NCBI GenBank assembly: GCA_041521345.1
Contig: JBGOHB010000001.1
Strand: one strand, 5' to 3'
DNA from: Virgibacillus_N oceani_A
GTDB taxonomy: Bacteria > Bacillota > Bacilli > Bacillales > Amphibacillaceae
Length of the DNA: 64,000 bases
Of this stretch, positions 35,585-44,921 are shown in pieces (the stretch's first letter is position 1; every line of letters begins with the position of its first letter). The notes beneath the pieces were generated by a model. That model was not told the DNA's origin. It saw nothing but the letters and a program-made list of their open reading frames with translations, and searched no databases. The position numbers and the translations under genes are program-made.

Positions 35585-35720
35585 TTACAAATTCCTTTAA
35601 TGGTACCCTGCCAAATCTTGTTCCGCATTATTCTATAGTATAGACAGATACCCTCTTGCCTGTTCGAAACCCGCGGTATAGCATTTTCATCTAGCGTACA
35701 AACTAAACAGGAAAACTGAC

Positions 35721-36032
35721 TTGGTAAAGGATGATTTTTTGAAGTTCATGCTGATTGCCGGAAGTATCGTTCTTCCTTTCATAATGTACATTTCTCAAAA
35801 AAAATGGATACAATTTAGGCTTATTTTTAATGCAGCTGCCATTATAGCTGTACTTGTATTTGGAAATATTGCTTCCCTGTCGGTATATCAAATTATAAAA
35901 GATAATACGGTTTTCATGACAGCTATCCATGCAATATTTTTAAATCCCTTTTTCCTAATTACAGGATCTTACATAGGAATCTACCTGCTTTATAAGCTTA
36001 TCCTGATAAGTATGGAAGAACAACAAAAATAA
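35721..36032 (+). CDS. Small membrane protein, unknown
   Basis: A 103-residue protein with three predicted membrane segments. Its TTG start is weakly supported (AGGA 10-13 nt upstream). It precedes the next membrane protein by 21 bp and is probably co-transcribed. I do not recognise a family. Confidence 0.55.
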   Translation: MVKDDFLKFMLIAGSIVLPFIMYISQKKWIQFRLIFNAAAIIAVLVFGNIASLSVYQIIKDNTVFMTAIHAIFLNPFFLITGSYIGIYLLYKLILISMEEQQK

Positions 36033-36053
36033 CTGACAAAAGGTTGTGGTACT

Positions 36054-36713
36054 ATGGATACGTTTCTTTTCTTCTTGCTTGGCTTTAGTTATGTTTGTTT
36101 TTTCATATGGGGACTTTTTCTGACCAAAAACCATGGCATTTGGAATCTTAGCAACGTACTTCTGCTTGTCATTGTCGGACTGATATACGATAACCTTATT
36201 ATTGCATTAGGAAGGTTTATCGGTGAAGGGAACATATTGGAAAATTTAAGCTACGTCCGATTTTGGTTACATGCTCTATTCACCCCTACCCTCATCCTTT
36301 TCGCTTGGCACATTTACTCTAATACTAGTTTACCACGAGCTAAAAATATGTACTTGAAAGTATTGGCATACCTCTTAACCATTGCGTTAATTCTTTATGA
36401 TCTGTTTACTTCTGTACAAAGGCTAAAGCTGGAACCAACCTGGAAAAATAGCATATTGACATACGATAGTGTGGAACAGTCAGGTATTCCGATCATGGTT
36501 ATACTTATTACCCTGATTCTCGGGGCTGTTGGCTTACTTTTAATAATGAAGTTTCGCTTTTATTGGCTTTTTATCGGAACACTCATTGTCATTTCAGGCG
36601 GTATATTAAACATCTGGGTTAAATATTACCCGATGATGAATATACTGGAACTTCTTCTGATTGTCTCATTACTTTTAACTAAGCAATTTCTACTACAAAA
36701 AAAGAGCTCATAG
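36054..36713 (+). CDS. Seven-helix membrane protein, unknown
   Basis: A 219-residue hydrophobic protein with about seven membrane segments, starting at ATG 36054 after AAAGGTTGTGG. Notable polar residues inside the membrane region are YDNL, RFWLHALFTP and WHIY. I do not recognise the family. Co-directional with the small membrane protein before it. Confidence 0.65.
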   Translation: MDTFLFFLLGFSYVCFFIWGLFLTKNHGIWNLSNVLLLVIVGLIYDNLIIALGRFIGEGNILENLSYVRFWLHALFTPTLILFAWHIYSNTSLPRAKNMYLKVLAYLLTIALILYDLFTSVQRLKLEPTWKNSILTYDSVEQSGIPIMVILITLILGAVGLLLIMKFRFYWLFIGTLIVISGGILNIWVKYYPMMNILELLLIVSLLLTKQFLLQKKSS

Positions 36714-36802
36714 TGAATAAAGATTCTGTCTGACCAAATGTGGATCTCTTTGCAATTTGATCTCATTTTAAGGATATAAATTTCGAAAGTGACAATTTTT
36801 AC

Positions 36803-36836
36803 GGTGGGACGAGCATTTAGCACAGTCCCAGGCACC
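36803..36836. repeat. Dispersed REP-like element, copy 1
   Basis: Read on the minus strand, GGTGCCTGGGACTGTGC continues into TAAATGCTCGTCCCACC. The same 34-bp text with four differences occurs at 63534-63567. It directly follows the terminator of the Asn-rich gene. Confidence 0.8.
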
Positions 36837-36837
36837 C

Positions 36838-36885
36838 AAAAAGAAACCTGACTTCTGGGATTGTGAGATCCCAAAAGGCAGGTTT
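36838..36885 (-). terminator. Terminator of the Asn-rich gene
   Basis: Two-part stem AAACCTG/CAGGTTT and TGGGAT/ATCCCA, with CTTTTTGGG following on the minus strand. Confidence 0.75.
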
Positions 36886-36897
36886 GCTATGCTCGAA

Positions 36898-37089
36898 TTA
36901 GTTATTGCGGTTACGGTTTTTATCGCGATTGTTGTTTCGATTATTGTTACGGTTGTTGTTATTATTGTCGTCATTGTCAAAATTGTTGTCATCAAGAAAC
37001 TCATTTGCAAATTCAACGTTATCGTTGTTGTTCTGGTTACGGTTGTTATTTCTGTTGTTGCGGTTTCTGTTATCGTTGTTGTTCGCCAT
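36898..37089 (-). CDS. Asparagine-rich small protein, possible gamma-SASP-like
   Basis: A 63-residue protein of mostly Asn, Arg and Asp with a single complex stretch, NVEFANEFLDDNNF. AAGGAGGG before ATG 37089 and a terminator after it show a real gene, despite open frames on both strands from its low-complexity DNA. E-F-A-N-E resembles the E-F-A-S-E germination-protease site of gamma-type small acid-soluble spore proteins; that link is only suggestive. Confidence 0.72.
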   Translation of the reverse strand: MANNNDNRNRNNRNNNRNQNNNDNVEFANEFLDDNNFDNDDNNNNNRNNNRNNNRDKNRNRNN

Positions 37090-37403
37090 TGCTTAACCCT
37101 CCTTGTTAAATTTTTCGAGTCAAAACTTATAAGTAAATGGAATGAATTCTTGAATTTCCCCATAAGCAATGACTCAAAATTATTATGTCCATTTTTTAAA
37201 TAAAAACCCTTTTTTTTTTAAATCATAACAAAACCAGAAGATTAAATAAGCAATTGTTGTGCATCTAACTTATTGGATTGTACGTTTTTCACCAAAATTT
37301 TGATTTAAAAACGTTATTCCCCCAATTTGTAACATGTCGTTCATTCTCCATTCATGATTATGTCGTACCTTTAACATGATCATGATTTTTAAGGAGGAGT
37401 AAA
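37090..37403. other. Intergenic region, no element recognised
   Basis: About 310 bp upstream of the minus-strand Asn-rich gene and the plus-strand membrane operon. It is AT-rich with a T9 run at 37209-37217; a promoter pair is expected but not clear. Confidence 0.4.
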
Positions 37404-37811
37404 ATGAAAAAACAATTAAAATGGAGTAAAACATTAATCAGAATCGCTGCCATCTTCGGTATCATCGGCGCAGGTCTGGGAGCACATATGGCAGGTGCAG
37501 GATCTCTTCAATTTCGGCCGATCCATGCACATATCCTCGTTGCCGGGTTTCTTACCCTTCTTGCATGGGGAATCTATTACCGCATGGTGAAAATCAGGGC
37601 ACCACGGCTAGTTTCAGCCCATGTATACACAGCAATCATTGGTTCAATCGGGTTGACTGTCGGTATGTGGCTGGAATTTATGGAGCCATTTCCATTGCCG
37701 GATTTTGTAAATTTATTAACGTATATTATTGGCGGAAGTATATTGCTTGTCAGCTTTATTTTATTTTTTGCAACGACCTTTTTTATGGTGGATAAAAAAC
37801 ATGAATCGTAA
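37404..37811 (+). CDS. Four-helix membrane protein with membrane histidines, unknown
   Basis: A 135-residue protein with four hydrophobic segments and the histidine-containing loop RPIHAHILVAGFLTLLAWG, reminiscent of a heme-copper oxidase-like or NorB-like fragment. Strong AAGGAGGAG precedes ATG 37404. It overlaps the MMPL gene by 11 bp, so the two are coupled. Function unknown. Confidence 0.68.
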   Translation: MKKQLKWSKTLIRIAAIFGIIGAGLGAHMAGAGSLQFRPIHAHILVAGFLTLLAWGIYYRMVKIRAPRLVSAHVYTAIIGSIGLTVGMWLEFMEPFPLPDFVNLLTYIIGGSILLVSFILFFATTFFMVDKKHES

Positions 37812-39891
37812 AAGTATTATATGGGGAATTATTGTTTTTTGGTTTATACTGGCAGGCGCTGCCGCTTTCATAGGTCCTTCCGCCGGAGATGTTACATCAA
37901 CGCCGCCTTATTCCGGTCTGCCGGAGTCAGCTCCATCTATTCAGGCTGAACAGAAGGTAAATCAGGCTTTTCCGGATGAAAATGGCATCCCGCTTCTTAC
38001 AGTAGTGGAATCAGAAGAAGATTTAACAGCTGACATGGTCACTGACTATGCTGAAGCAATAGAATCTGCTGCAGAAGCATTCGACAATGAAATACAGGAG
38101 GTTTTGCCGCTTTCACACATCCCCGAAGAGCACAGAGGAGAATTTCAATCAGAGGATGCACCTGTTTTCTTTATTCCGATGATGTTGAAGGAAGATCTGG
38201 ATAACGGAGAAATAAATGATGTTGTAGAAAATTTACAGGAATCTATTGAAAGTAGTGGCCTTCCGCCTGACATAAGTGTTTATTTCACAGGTCCAGCAGG
38301 CATTTTATCGGATACCATTGCACTTTTTTCAAAGGCTGATCTTGTACTGCTTTTTTCAACTATTGGATTGATTTTCGTTCTGCTCATCGTTATTTACCGC
38401 TCTCCCGTCCTGGCAGTCATTCCGCTTATTGTATCTGCCATCGTTTATCAGATAGTGGAACGGCTGATCGGACTTGGCGGAGAAAATGGCTTGTTTGTTG
38501 TAGAGAATCAGGCTTTGTCCATCATGATGGTTTTACTGTTTGCAGTACTTACTGATTATGCTTTATTAATTGTGGCGCGTTACCGGGAGGAACTGCAGTC
38601 AGGGAAGGATAATATTCCAGCCATGTTTCAGGCAGTTCGGGGTGTAGCTGAACCTATTTTGTTTAGTGGAGGCACCATCATTGTTGGCGTATTAACACTC
38701 TTAGCAGCGGTGTATGCACCTTACCATAATTTTGCCATCGTATTTGCGATTGCAGTAGCGGTTATGGTACCCGCTGGTTTAACTTTGCTCCCTGCACTTA
38801 TTGTTGTAACTGGAAGAGCCGCCTTTTGTCCGTTAAAGCAGAATACAAGTACAAAACCATTACCGATTTGGTCTAGGATAGCTAAAACTATAAAAGTATA
38901 CCCAAGACGTATCATTGCAAGTGTCCTTCTTTTATTCAGTCTGGGGATTGTCAGCTTTTTTAATATGTCTTCTTCCTATGATCTGCTGGATTCTTTCCCG
39001 GATGAATTAACTTCCAAAGAAGGATACGATGTGCTGGCAAAAGCCTTTTCACCTGGAGAAATGGCACCAAATAATGTATTAATTGAATCCGGGAAACCAC
39101 TGGAAGAGGAAAACATTTCAGCACTTGAAGCCCGCTTGAATGAACGGGAGCAAATTGATGAAGCATTCTTGTTCGAAATGAATGAAGAAGAGACTATTGC
39201 CAATGTTCGTGTTCTATTAAAAGAAAACCCCTATTCATCAAAATCGCTGGATGAAATAGAACAATTAAGGGAATTGATAGCAGATAATTGGCCAGGAACT
39301 TCCAATATTTATCTAGCTGGAGAAGCAGCGAAACATGCGGATATCAGGGCGCATAATGAAACGGATACAGTGAACGTCATGATATTAATGACAATTGGAA
39401 TCACGGTTATGCTCGCGTTTCTGACTCGATCCATCATTGCACCGATCATCATGATGGGAACATTGCTTGTTTCTTACGCTGCTTCCCTGGGTCTCGTGCG
39501 CTGGCTGTTCACGGATGTCTTTGATGGCGGAGATATCAGCTACCGTATTCCGCTCTATACGTTTGTCTTTATGATTGCTTTAGGCGTGGATTATTCCATT
39601 ATGCTGATTTCACGGGTTCAACAAGAGATGAAAGAGCATTCTCTTGAAGCTGCGGTTCAAATTGGCATCGAAAAAACCGGCGGAGTCATTTCAGCTGCAG
39701 GTACTATCCTTGCAGGCACATTTGGCGTACTCATTACTCAGCCGGTGATGGAACTTCGTCTCTTTGGAATCGCTATGGCACTGGGAATACTGATCGATAC
39801 CTTTATCGTCAGGCCGTTTTTGCTGCCGGCTGTTATACTTCTTTTTGGTAAGTGGAGCTTCTGGCTGCCTTTTAGAAAACAAAAAAGCTGA
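37801..39891 (+). CDS. MMPL-family RND transporter
   Basis: A 696-residue inner-membrane exporter with the 1+5 and 1+5 helix pattern, two large outer loops and conserved VLTDYALLIVARYREE and ALGVDYSIMLISRVQQE, the two proton-relay helices. Substrate unknown (lipids, peptides or drugs in relatives). I start at ATG 37801, which overlaps the previous gene, rather than at 37729 in another frame of it. It converges on hssS. Confidence 0.88.
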   Translation: MNRKSIIWGIIVFWFILAGAAAFIGPSAGDVTSTPPYSGLPESAPSIQAEQKVNQAFPDENGIPLLTVVESEEDLTADMVTDYAEAIESAAEAFDNEIQEVLPLSHIPEEHRGEFQSEDAPVFFIPMMLKEDLDNGEINDVVENLQESIESSGLPPDISVYFTGPAGILSDTIALFSKADLVLLFSTIGLIFVLLIVIYRSPVLAVIPLIVSAIVYQIVERLIGLGGENGLFVVENQALSIMMVLLFAVLTDYALLIVARYREELQSGKDNIPAMFQAVRGVAEPILFSGGTIIVGVLTLLAAVYAPYHNFAIVFAIAVAVMVPAGLTLLPALIVVTGRAAFCPLKQNTSTKPLPIWSRIAKTIKVYPRRIIASVLLLFSLGIVSFFNMSSSYDLLDSFPDELTSKEGYDVLAKAFSPGEMAPNNVLIESGKPLEEENISALEARLNEREQIDEAFLFEMNEEETIANVRVLLKENPYSSKSLDEIEQLRELIADNWPGTSNIYLAGEAAKHADIRAHNETDTVNVMILMTIGITVMLAFLTRSIIAPIIMMGTLLVSYAASLGLVRWLFTDVFDGGDISYRIPLYTFVFMIALGVDYSIMLISRVQQEMKEHSLEAAVQIGIEKTGGVISAAGTILAGTFGVLITQPVMELRLFGIAMALGILIDTFIVRPFLLPAVILLFGKWSFWLPFRKQKS

Positions 39892-39900
39892 TAATGTAAC

Positions 39901-39941
39901 AAAAAACACTTTATTTGCAAATTAGAAATGAAGTGTTTTTT
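39901..39941. terminator. Bidirectional terminator between the MMPL and hssS genes
   Basis: AAAAAACACTT/AAGTGTTTTTT stem of 11 bp around a 19-nt loop, with A/T runs suited to both strands. Confidence 0.8.
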
Positions 39942-39951
39942 ATAATAATAT

Positions 39952-41345
39952 TTACTTTTTTGGTAATGAAACACTCACGCTTGTTCCTTCTCCGGGCTTG
40001 CTATCAATTTCTATGCCGGCATGATGGAGTTCTACAATCATAAGCACAATGGTCAGTCCAAGTCCCGATCCTTTTACTCTACTTGTTCTCGAAGAATCTG
40101 CACGGTAAAAGCGTTCAAAAATACGTTTCTTTTCTTCTGAGGAAATTCCAATACCAGTATCTGAAAAAGTTATGCTGATGAAAGAATCGCCCTCCTCAGC
40201 AGATACTTCGATACTACCGCCTGGTTGGTTATACTTAATTGCATTACCTAAGAGGTTATCCCAAACTTCATTTAGTAAATTTTCATCTCCAATGACATTT
40301 ATCTCGGGAATGGAATAGGAAATCATAATCTCTTTCTCATCCAGCTTCCATTGTTTATTTCGAATAATTTTCTTCAGCTCTCCAGTAAGATTAAATTGAT
40401 CTTTATGTAAAATATCCTCCTGATTTTTCAGAGATGAAAACAATAGCAACTGATCCGTTAACTGGGATAGCCGTTCTGTTTCTTCCTTAATGATATGCAA
40501 ATATTCCCGGTTGGCTTGTTGGTCCGGGGCTTTCTTGTTGCTAATATTGTTTTCCAAAATATCCGTATAGCCTTTTATATTCGAAAGCGGTGATTGAATA
40601 TCATGGGAAACATTGTTCATGAAGTCATTTCTCATCTTTTCAGAGTGCTTTAGCTTATCAGTCATTTTGTTAAAACTTTCGGCCAGCTCCCCGAGTTCAT
40701 CATTCCTGTCTATGTCCAGGTTTACTTCCAGATTACCGTCTGCAATGGACTTGGTTCCCTTTGTCAGTGACGCAATAGGCTTCACCAGGAATTTCGTAAT
40801 GAAAATGACGAGCAATATACTAATAAAGATGGACAGCCCCAGTAACAGGGCAAATAATACGCGCATTTCATTAAACAGTAATTTGATATCGGGTCTTAGA
40901 AACATCGCATACATGTTATTTTCATGCTCCAGCGGGACACCAATAGTATTGCTCAATTCATTGGCAAAAAAACCGGTGACAAACGTTTCTCTCTGGAAAT
41001 TTTTCATACCGTGGTAAATTTCATTGTTCATGACAGCAGAAATTGTTTCATTTGCTATCTCTGTTTCACGGAAGGGCTTACCAAAGGATTGCGCTTCCCC
41101 CTGTTCATCTATGATGTAAATGTGGTATCCAATGGCTGATGGGATAAGTATTCCTCTAGGTCCAGCGGTTCCTGTCCGGCTGCGTATGCAGCAATATCCA
41201 AGGCAATCCGGGAGTTTTTTTCATCATTCTTAGACTTGAGCACCTGATGGTAATATGTGTTGGATATGAAAAATGCGATGAGGCCGCTTGCGATAATGAT
41301 CCCTATCGTTGTCAGTGCCAGCTTACTGTATAAGGACTTGATCAT
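39952..41345 (-). pseudogene. hssS: hssS-like heme-sensing histidine kinase, frameshifted
   Basis: The gene should give about 464 residues. The first part (41345-41109) carries MIKSLYSKLALTTIGIIIA, a membrane helix and the sensor start SNTYYHQVLKSKNDEKN, and ends early. Near 41130-41140 one base is missing; in the next frame it continues IGYHIYIIDEQGEAQSFGKPF, then GFFANELSNTIGVP, a second helix, HAMP, HisKA (VSHDIQSPLSN) and HATPase (DNLLGNAIKYN, FERFYR, GSGLGL). The sensor resembles Staphylococcus HssS. The 359-residue second part has its own ATG at 41031 but would lack the first helix and half the sensor. It overlaps hssR by 4 bp. Confidence 0.82.
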
Positions 41346-42025
41346 TTTTCAGCCTCCAGTGCGTAACCGATGCCCCGGATCGTGTTAATCATTACTTTGC
41401 TGCCGGTGGACTCCAGACGTTGCCTGAGACGCATAATATGCACATCCACTGTCCTCTCGTCTCCTTCAAAGTCCATCCCCCATATCTTTTCTATTAAATG
41501 TTCTCTGGAAAAAACCTGCTTCTCATGTTCTGCCAGCAAGCATAACAACTCAAATTCTTTCAAAGGCAGCATTAGCGTTTTCTCGTTAATCTCCACTTCA
41601 TAGCTTACTTTATTTATTTTCAAATTTCCAACCTGAATGCGCTGCTCGAATGGCTTATTGTATCTTCTTAATAATGCTTGCACACGAAAAAATAATTCTT
41701 TCGGCTCAAATGGTTTACTCAAGTAATCATCTGTTCCCGATAAAAATCCTTTTTCTTTATCTTCTATTCTGCTTTTGGCCGTAAGCAAAAGTATCGGAAT
41801 ATCATATTGCTCCCGAATAATGGAGGTTAACGCAAAGCCATCCATACCGGGCATCATTACGTCTACGATAGCAAGGTCACAAGCATTTTCTTCGAGTACT
41901 TGTAAAGCTTCTTTACCATTCACAGTTTTTTGTACACGATACCCTTCTTTATCAAGAAAGTCTCCGACCAGGTTACATACTTTGATGTCATCATCTACGA
42001 TAAGAATTGAAACCATTTTGTTCAC
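41342..42025 (-). CDS. hssR: HssR-like response regulator
   Basis: A 227-residue OmpR-type regulator. The receiver has DDD at residues 10-12, the phospho-Asp in AIVDVMMPGMDG and Lys in YLSKPFEPKEL; the winged helix ends KEFELLCLLAEHEKQVFSRE...DVHIMRLRQRLE. It resembles HssR, which turns on the heme exporter hrtAB in Staphylococcus. No hrtAB is in the window. Start GTG 42025 after AGGTGGGAAAGA. Confidence 0.85.
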   Translation of the reverse strand: MNKMVSILIVDDDIKVCNLVGDFLDKEGYRVQKTVNGKEALQVLEENACDLAIVDVMMPGMDGFALTSIIREQYDIPILLLTAKSRIEDKEKGFLSGTDDYLSKPFEPKELFFRVQALLRRYNKPFEQRIQVGNLKINKVSYEVEINEKTLMLPLKEFELLCLLAEHEKQVFSREHLIEKIWGMDFEGDERTVDVHIMRLRQRLESTGSKVMINTIRGIGYALEAEK

Positions 42026-42638
42026 TCTTTCCCACCTATTCTTTTTAAATATATCAATTCGTATTCATTACTGAAATAATTTATCGATAATCGTATCCAG
42101 AACTTTTAGAATACCAAATAAACATGAATGGAATATGAACAGGAGATGAACAATGTGAATTTAATTGAGAAACACATTAATTCTTTTTCCTCCATTTGTG
42201 GCCTGTCTTCGTTTTATTAGAATCCCTTCATTTGAACTAAGTGTTTTTACAATGAATTTTTTCCGTATGCTGATCGCTCTTTGCAGCATGTATACTTCAA
42301 GCACTGTAAAACGTCATATCCGCATACGAGTCTGCCAGCAAATTGGCACCTCGCGGATAAGCTCGCGCCACTTTTCTAAGATGACAATACTATATTTTAT
42401 GTTACCATAAGCGGCTATCCCATCACTAAAAAATTGCGCTTGTAAAGGGAAAGGGTATGGTTCATAATGAAGATAATACATACGCCACCAAAGGAAGGAA
42501 CATGTTCATGATTGCCAATAGCCGATGATATCAAGAAAAACTTTCCTCATTAATTTATTCTTCTTTCTTAAATTAACCACTTTCCGAACAGGCTGGATGA
42601 TCTACCATCCATCGTCCGATCACCCTAAGAAAGTTAAT
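42026..42638. other. Intergenic region with one structured hairpin
   Basis: About 610 bp without a believable gene. At 42317-42359 TATCCGC pairs with GCGGATA and inner TGCC with GGCA, giving a stepped hairpin of unknown role. No riboswitch consensus is recognised. Confidence 0.45.
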
Positions 42639-42780
42639 ATGAAAAACTATTCGGAAGCGGGACAAATCACTCTTCCAAAGTCTATTATAGAAAGACTTGA
42701 TTTGTATGAATGAAATCAGCTTAAATTAGAAGCCAATGTCACTACGGTGGGGCGAAAAACAACTGTACCATGGCCACAGC
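42639..42780 (+). pseudogene. AbrB-like DNA-binding remnant
   Basis: MKNYSEAGQITLPKSIIERL reads like the swapped-hairpin AbrB/MazE motif (G-Q-I-T-I-P-K). After LDLYE there is TGA where relatives have Gly, and the frame goes on NQLKLEANVTTVGRKTTV. No ribosome site is convincing. Probably a dead or degenerate regulator. Confidence 0.55.
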
Positions 42781-42827
42781 ATAGGAAGGTATATACTTTC
42801 CTATCTGCCTATGAAAGGAATTTAACT

Positions 42828-44921
42828 ATGCCACCAAACAAAAATAAAACAAAAAGTATCTTCATATTAATAGCCATCATGCTGGCTTTAACAGGTTTTC
42901 GTTTGCTATGGCTTTTTTACCATGCCCCAACAACGGATCAGCCAGTAGCCGAAGATGGACTGTTGGATTTAAGGGAGCATGATTTAAATGATGACCAAAC
43001 TGTTACACTTAAAGGGGAGTGGGCTTTTTTCCCTGATAGTTTAGTAGAAAACACGCAGCAACTTCCTTCTAATATAAGTGAAAATATTCGAGACATATCT
43101 GGAGGTGCTGATGAGGATTCCCATCAATTTGGTACATATTATTTAAAGATTCTCGTTGATGAAGCGGCAGATGCAGATCATTTATTTTCCATACGCATGC
43201 CATCTGCGAACACCGCTTCTGCTCTATTTGTAAATGGTCATTTAATAGATCAGTCCGGCGATGTAGCTGCAGTTGAAAATAATCATGGGGGGCAAGGCAA
43301 CCCATATGTCGCTTCGTTTTCAGAAGAAAGCAATGAAATCGATATTATGCTTCAGGTTTCCAATTTCGATACCAATGAAGGTATTGGCATAAGCAGTCCC
43401 ATTAAATTTGGCACATCACAGGCTATAACAAGCAGTAAAAATCTTGAAGATGTATTATTAATAACTATGGTAGTTATTCTTGTGCTCCATAGTATTTATA
43501 GTCTGCTCATATATATTTTCATTTCCCGGAAAAAAATCATGCTTTTTTTTGCCATTGGATTTCTCTTTCCGGCTATAGATGAGATGCTTACATATGATAG
43601 TGCTACAATGGAATGGTTGCACTTAAATTATGAATGGTCATTTAAGCTTAAAGAACTCATCTATCTTGGAGCTGCGTTATTTCTTGTACAAATCATGAGA
43701 AATTTATTAAGAATTTCCAAGGAATATAAACGCTTTCGCTGGTTGACTGTGCTTTATGGCATCTGTGCACTGCTTATTGTCGTTCTCCCATTGAATTACT
43801 TAATTCAAATAAATACAATGTTTTTCATTCTTTATTTTATCTCCTTTGTCGCTGTTGTACCATTAGCTTTAAAGGAATACTTCCGATTTAAAGATGAATC
43901 CATTTTCATTGCTATCGTTGTTGTAGGTACGACTTCAGGTATTGTTTGGGGACTCATTAAAGCTGTTTCAACAGTGGAAATACCTTTTTATCCGTTTGAT
44001 TACTTAATGGCATTTCTCGGATTCGCCGTTTTCTGGTTCAAACGTTTTTACCGGCAAAATAAGCAAGTGGTAGACCTCGTTGATGAACTGGAACAAGCAG
44101 ATAAGAAAAAAGATGAATTTTTAGCAAACACGTCCCATGAATTACGCAATCCGTTGCATGGAGTTATGAATATCGCACAAACTGTTTTAGATGATAGAAA
44201 AGGAGATTTATCAGAGGAAAATAAGAAGAATTTACAATTACTGGTGAGTGTTGGACAGCACATGACATTTACCCTTAATGATCTTCTTGATGTCACACGG
44301 CTGCGGGAGCATCGTATAATACTGGAAAAAGAAAATACAGATCTTCGTACCGTATCCCTGGGCACCTTAGATATGTTGCACTTTATGACGGATAGAAAAG
44401 AAATTCAATTTCGTATGGATATTCCACGCTCTTTTCCGAAAGTACATGCAGATGAAAATCGTCTCATTCAAATTCTGTTTAATTTGCTGCATAATGCCGT
44501 TAAAAATACAAATAGCGGAACGATCACCGTATCTGCTGACCATAAAAATAAAATGGCCACTGTTTATGTTAAAGATACAGGTGTTGGCATGAGTAAGGAA
44601 ACACTAAATAACGTTTTCCTGCCTTATGAACAGGAAGATTCGGGGATGACATCCAAAGGTGGCGGAATCGGTTTAGGCCTGAACATTTGTAAACAATTAA
44701 TAGAATTACATGGCGGAGAGATTTCTGCTGACTCAACGGTTGGGAAAGGTACTGTTTTCTCTTTTACACTGCCTTTGGCTAAAAGCACTGCTGAAGAAAT
44801 AAAGAGCAGATCGCAAACTGCAGCTGTCATTGATGACGACAGAGGATTGGTGATAATGAACGCTGAGCCGTCTATTTCTGAAAGGGTATCTTTATCAGGA
44901 GAAGACAAAGCAAAATTTTAG
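42828..44921 (+). CDS. Hybrid histidine kinase, first part (7TMR-DISM, HisKA, HATPase)
   Basis: 697 residues to the TAG at 44921. Order: membrane helix (13-31), extracellular 7TMR-DISMED2-like domain (~45-200), seven membrane helices (~205-405), HisKA with the phospho-His in FLANTSHELRNPLHG, and HATPase with ENRLIQILFNLLHNAVKN, VKDTGVGM and GIGLGLNICKQ. The next domain begins in the -1 frame right at the stop, so this is the N-terminal part of a ~1,020-residue hybrid kinase. ATG 42828 follows AAAGGAATTTAACT; the upstream ATG 42747 is in the AbrB-like remnant. Confidence 0.83.
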   Translation: MPPNKNKTKSIFILIAIMLALTGFRLLWLFYHAPTTDQPVAEDGLLDLREHDLNDDQTVTLKGEWAFFPDSLVENTQQLPSNISENIRDISGGADEDSHQFGTYYLKILVDEAADADHLFSIRMPSANTASALFVNGHLIDQSGDVAAVENNHGGQGNPYVASFSEESNEIDIMLQVSNFDTNEGIGISSPIKFGTSQAITSSKNLEDVLLITMVVILVLHSIYSLLIYIFISRKKIMLFFAIGFLFPAIDEMLTYDSATMEWLHLNYEWSFKLKELIYLGAALFLVQIMRNLLRISKEYKRFRWLTVLYGICALLIVVLPLNYLIQINTMFFILYFISFVAVVPLALKEYFRFKDESIFIAIVVVGTTSGIVWGLIKAVSTVEIPFYPFDYLMAFLGFAVFWFKRFYRQNKQVVDLVDELEQADKKKDEFLANTSHELRNPLHGVMNIAQTVLDDRKGDLSEENKKNLQLLVSVGQHMTFTLNDLLDVTRLREHRIILEKENTDLRTVSLGTLDMLHFMTDRKEIQFRMDIPRSFPKVHADENRLIQILFNLLHNAVKNTNSGTITVSADHKNKMATVYVKDTGVGMSKETLNNVFLPYEQEDSGMTSKGGGIGLGLNICKQLIELHGGEISADSTVGKGTVFSFTLPLAKSTAEEIKSRSQTAAVIDDDRGLVIMNAEPSISERVSLSGEDKAKF

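Noticed and set aside
36889..37203. Val/Ile-rich plus-strand frames of 63-104 residues
   Set aside because: They are the complement of the Asn-rich gene; its low-complexity codons leave all frames open, and only the minus strand has a ribosome site and terminator.
37729..37800. Extended N-terminus of the MMPL protein
   Set aside because: The extension is another frame of the upstream gene; ATG 37801 fits the family start and a coupled overlap.
42165..42410. 81-residue plus-strand frame upstream of the kinase
   Set aside because: No ribosome site or family resemblance; it spans the stepped hairpin.
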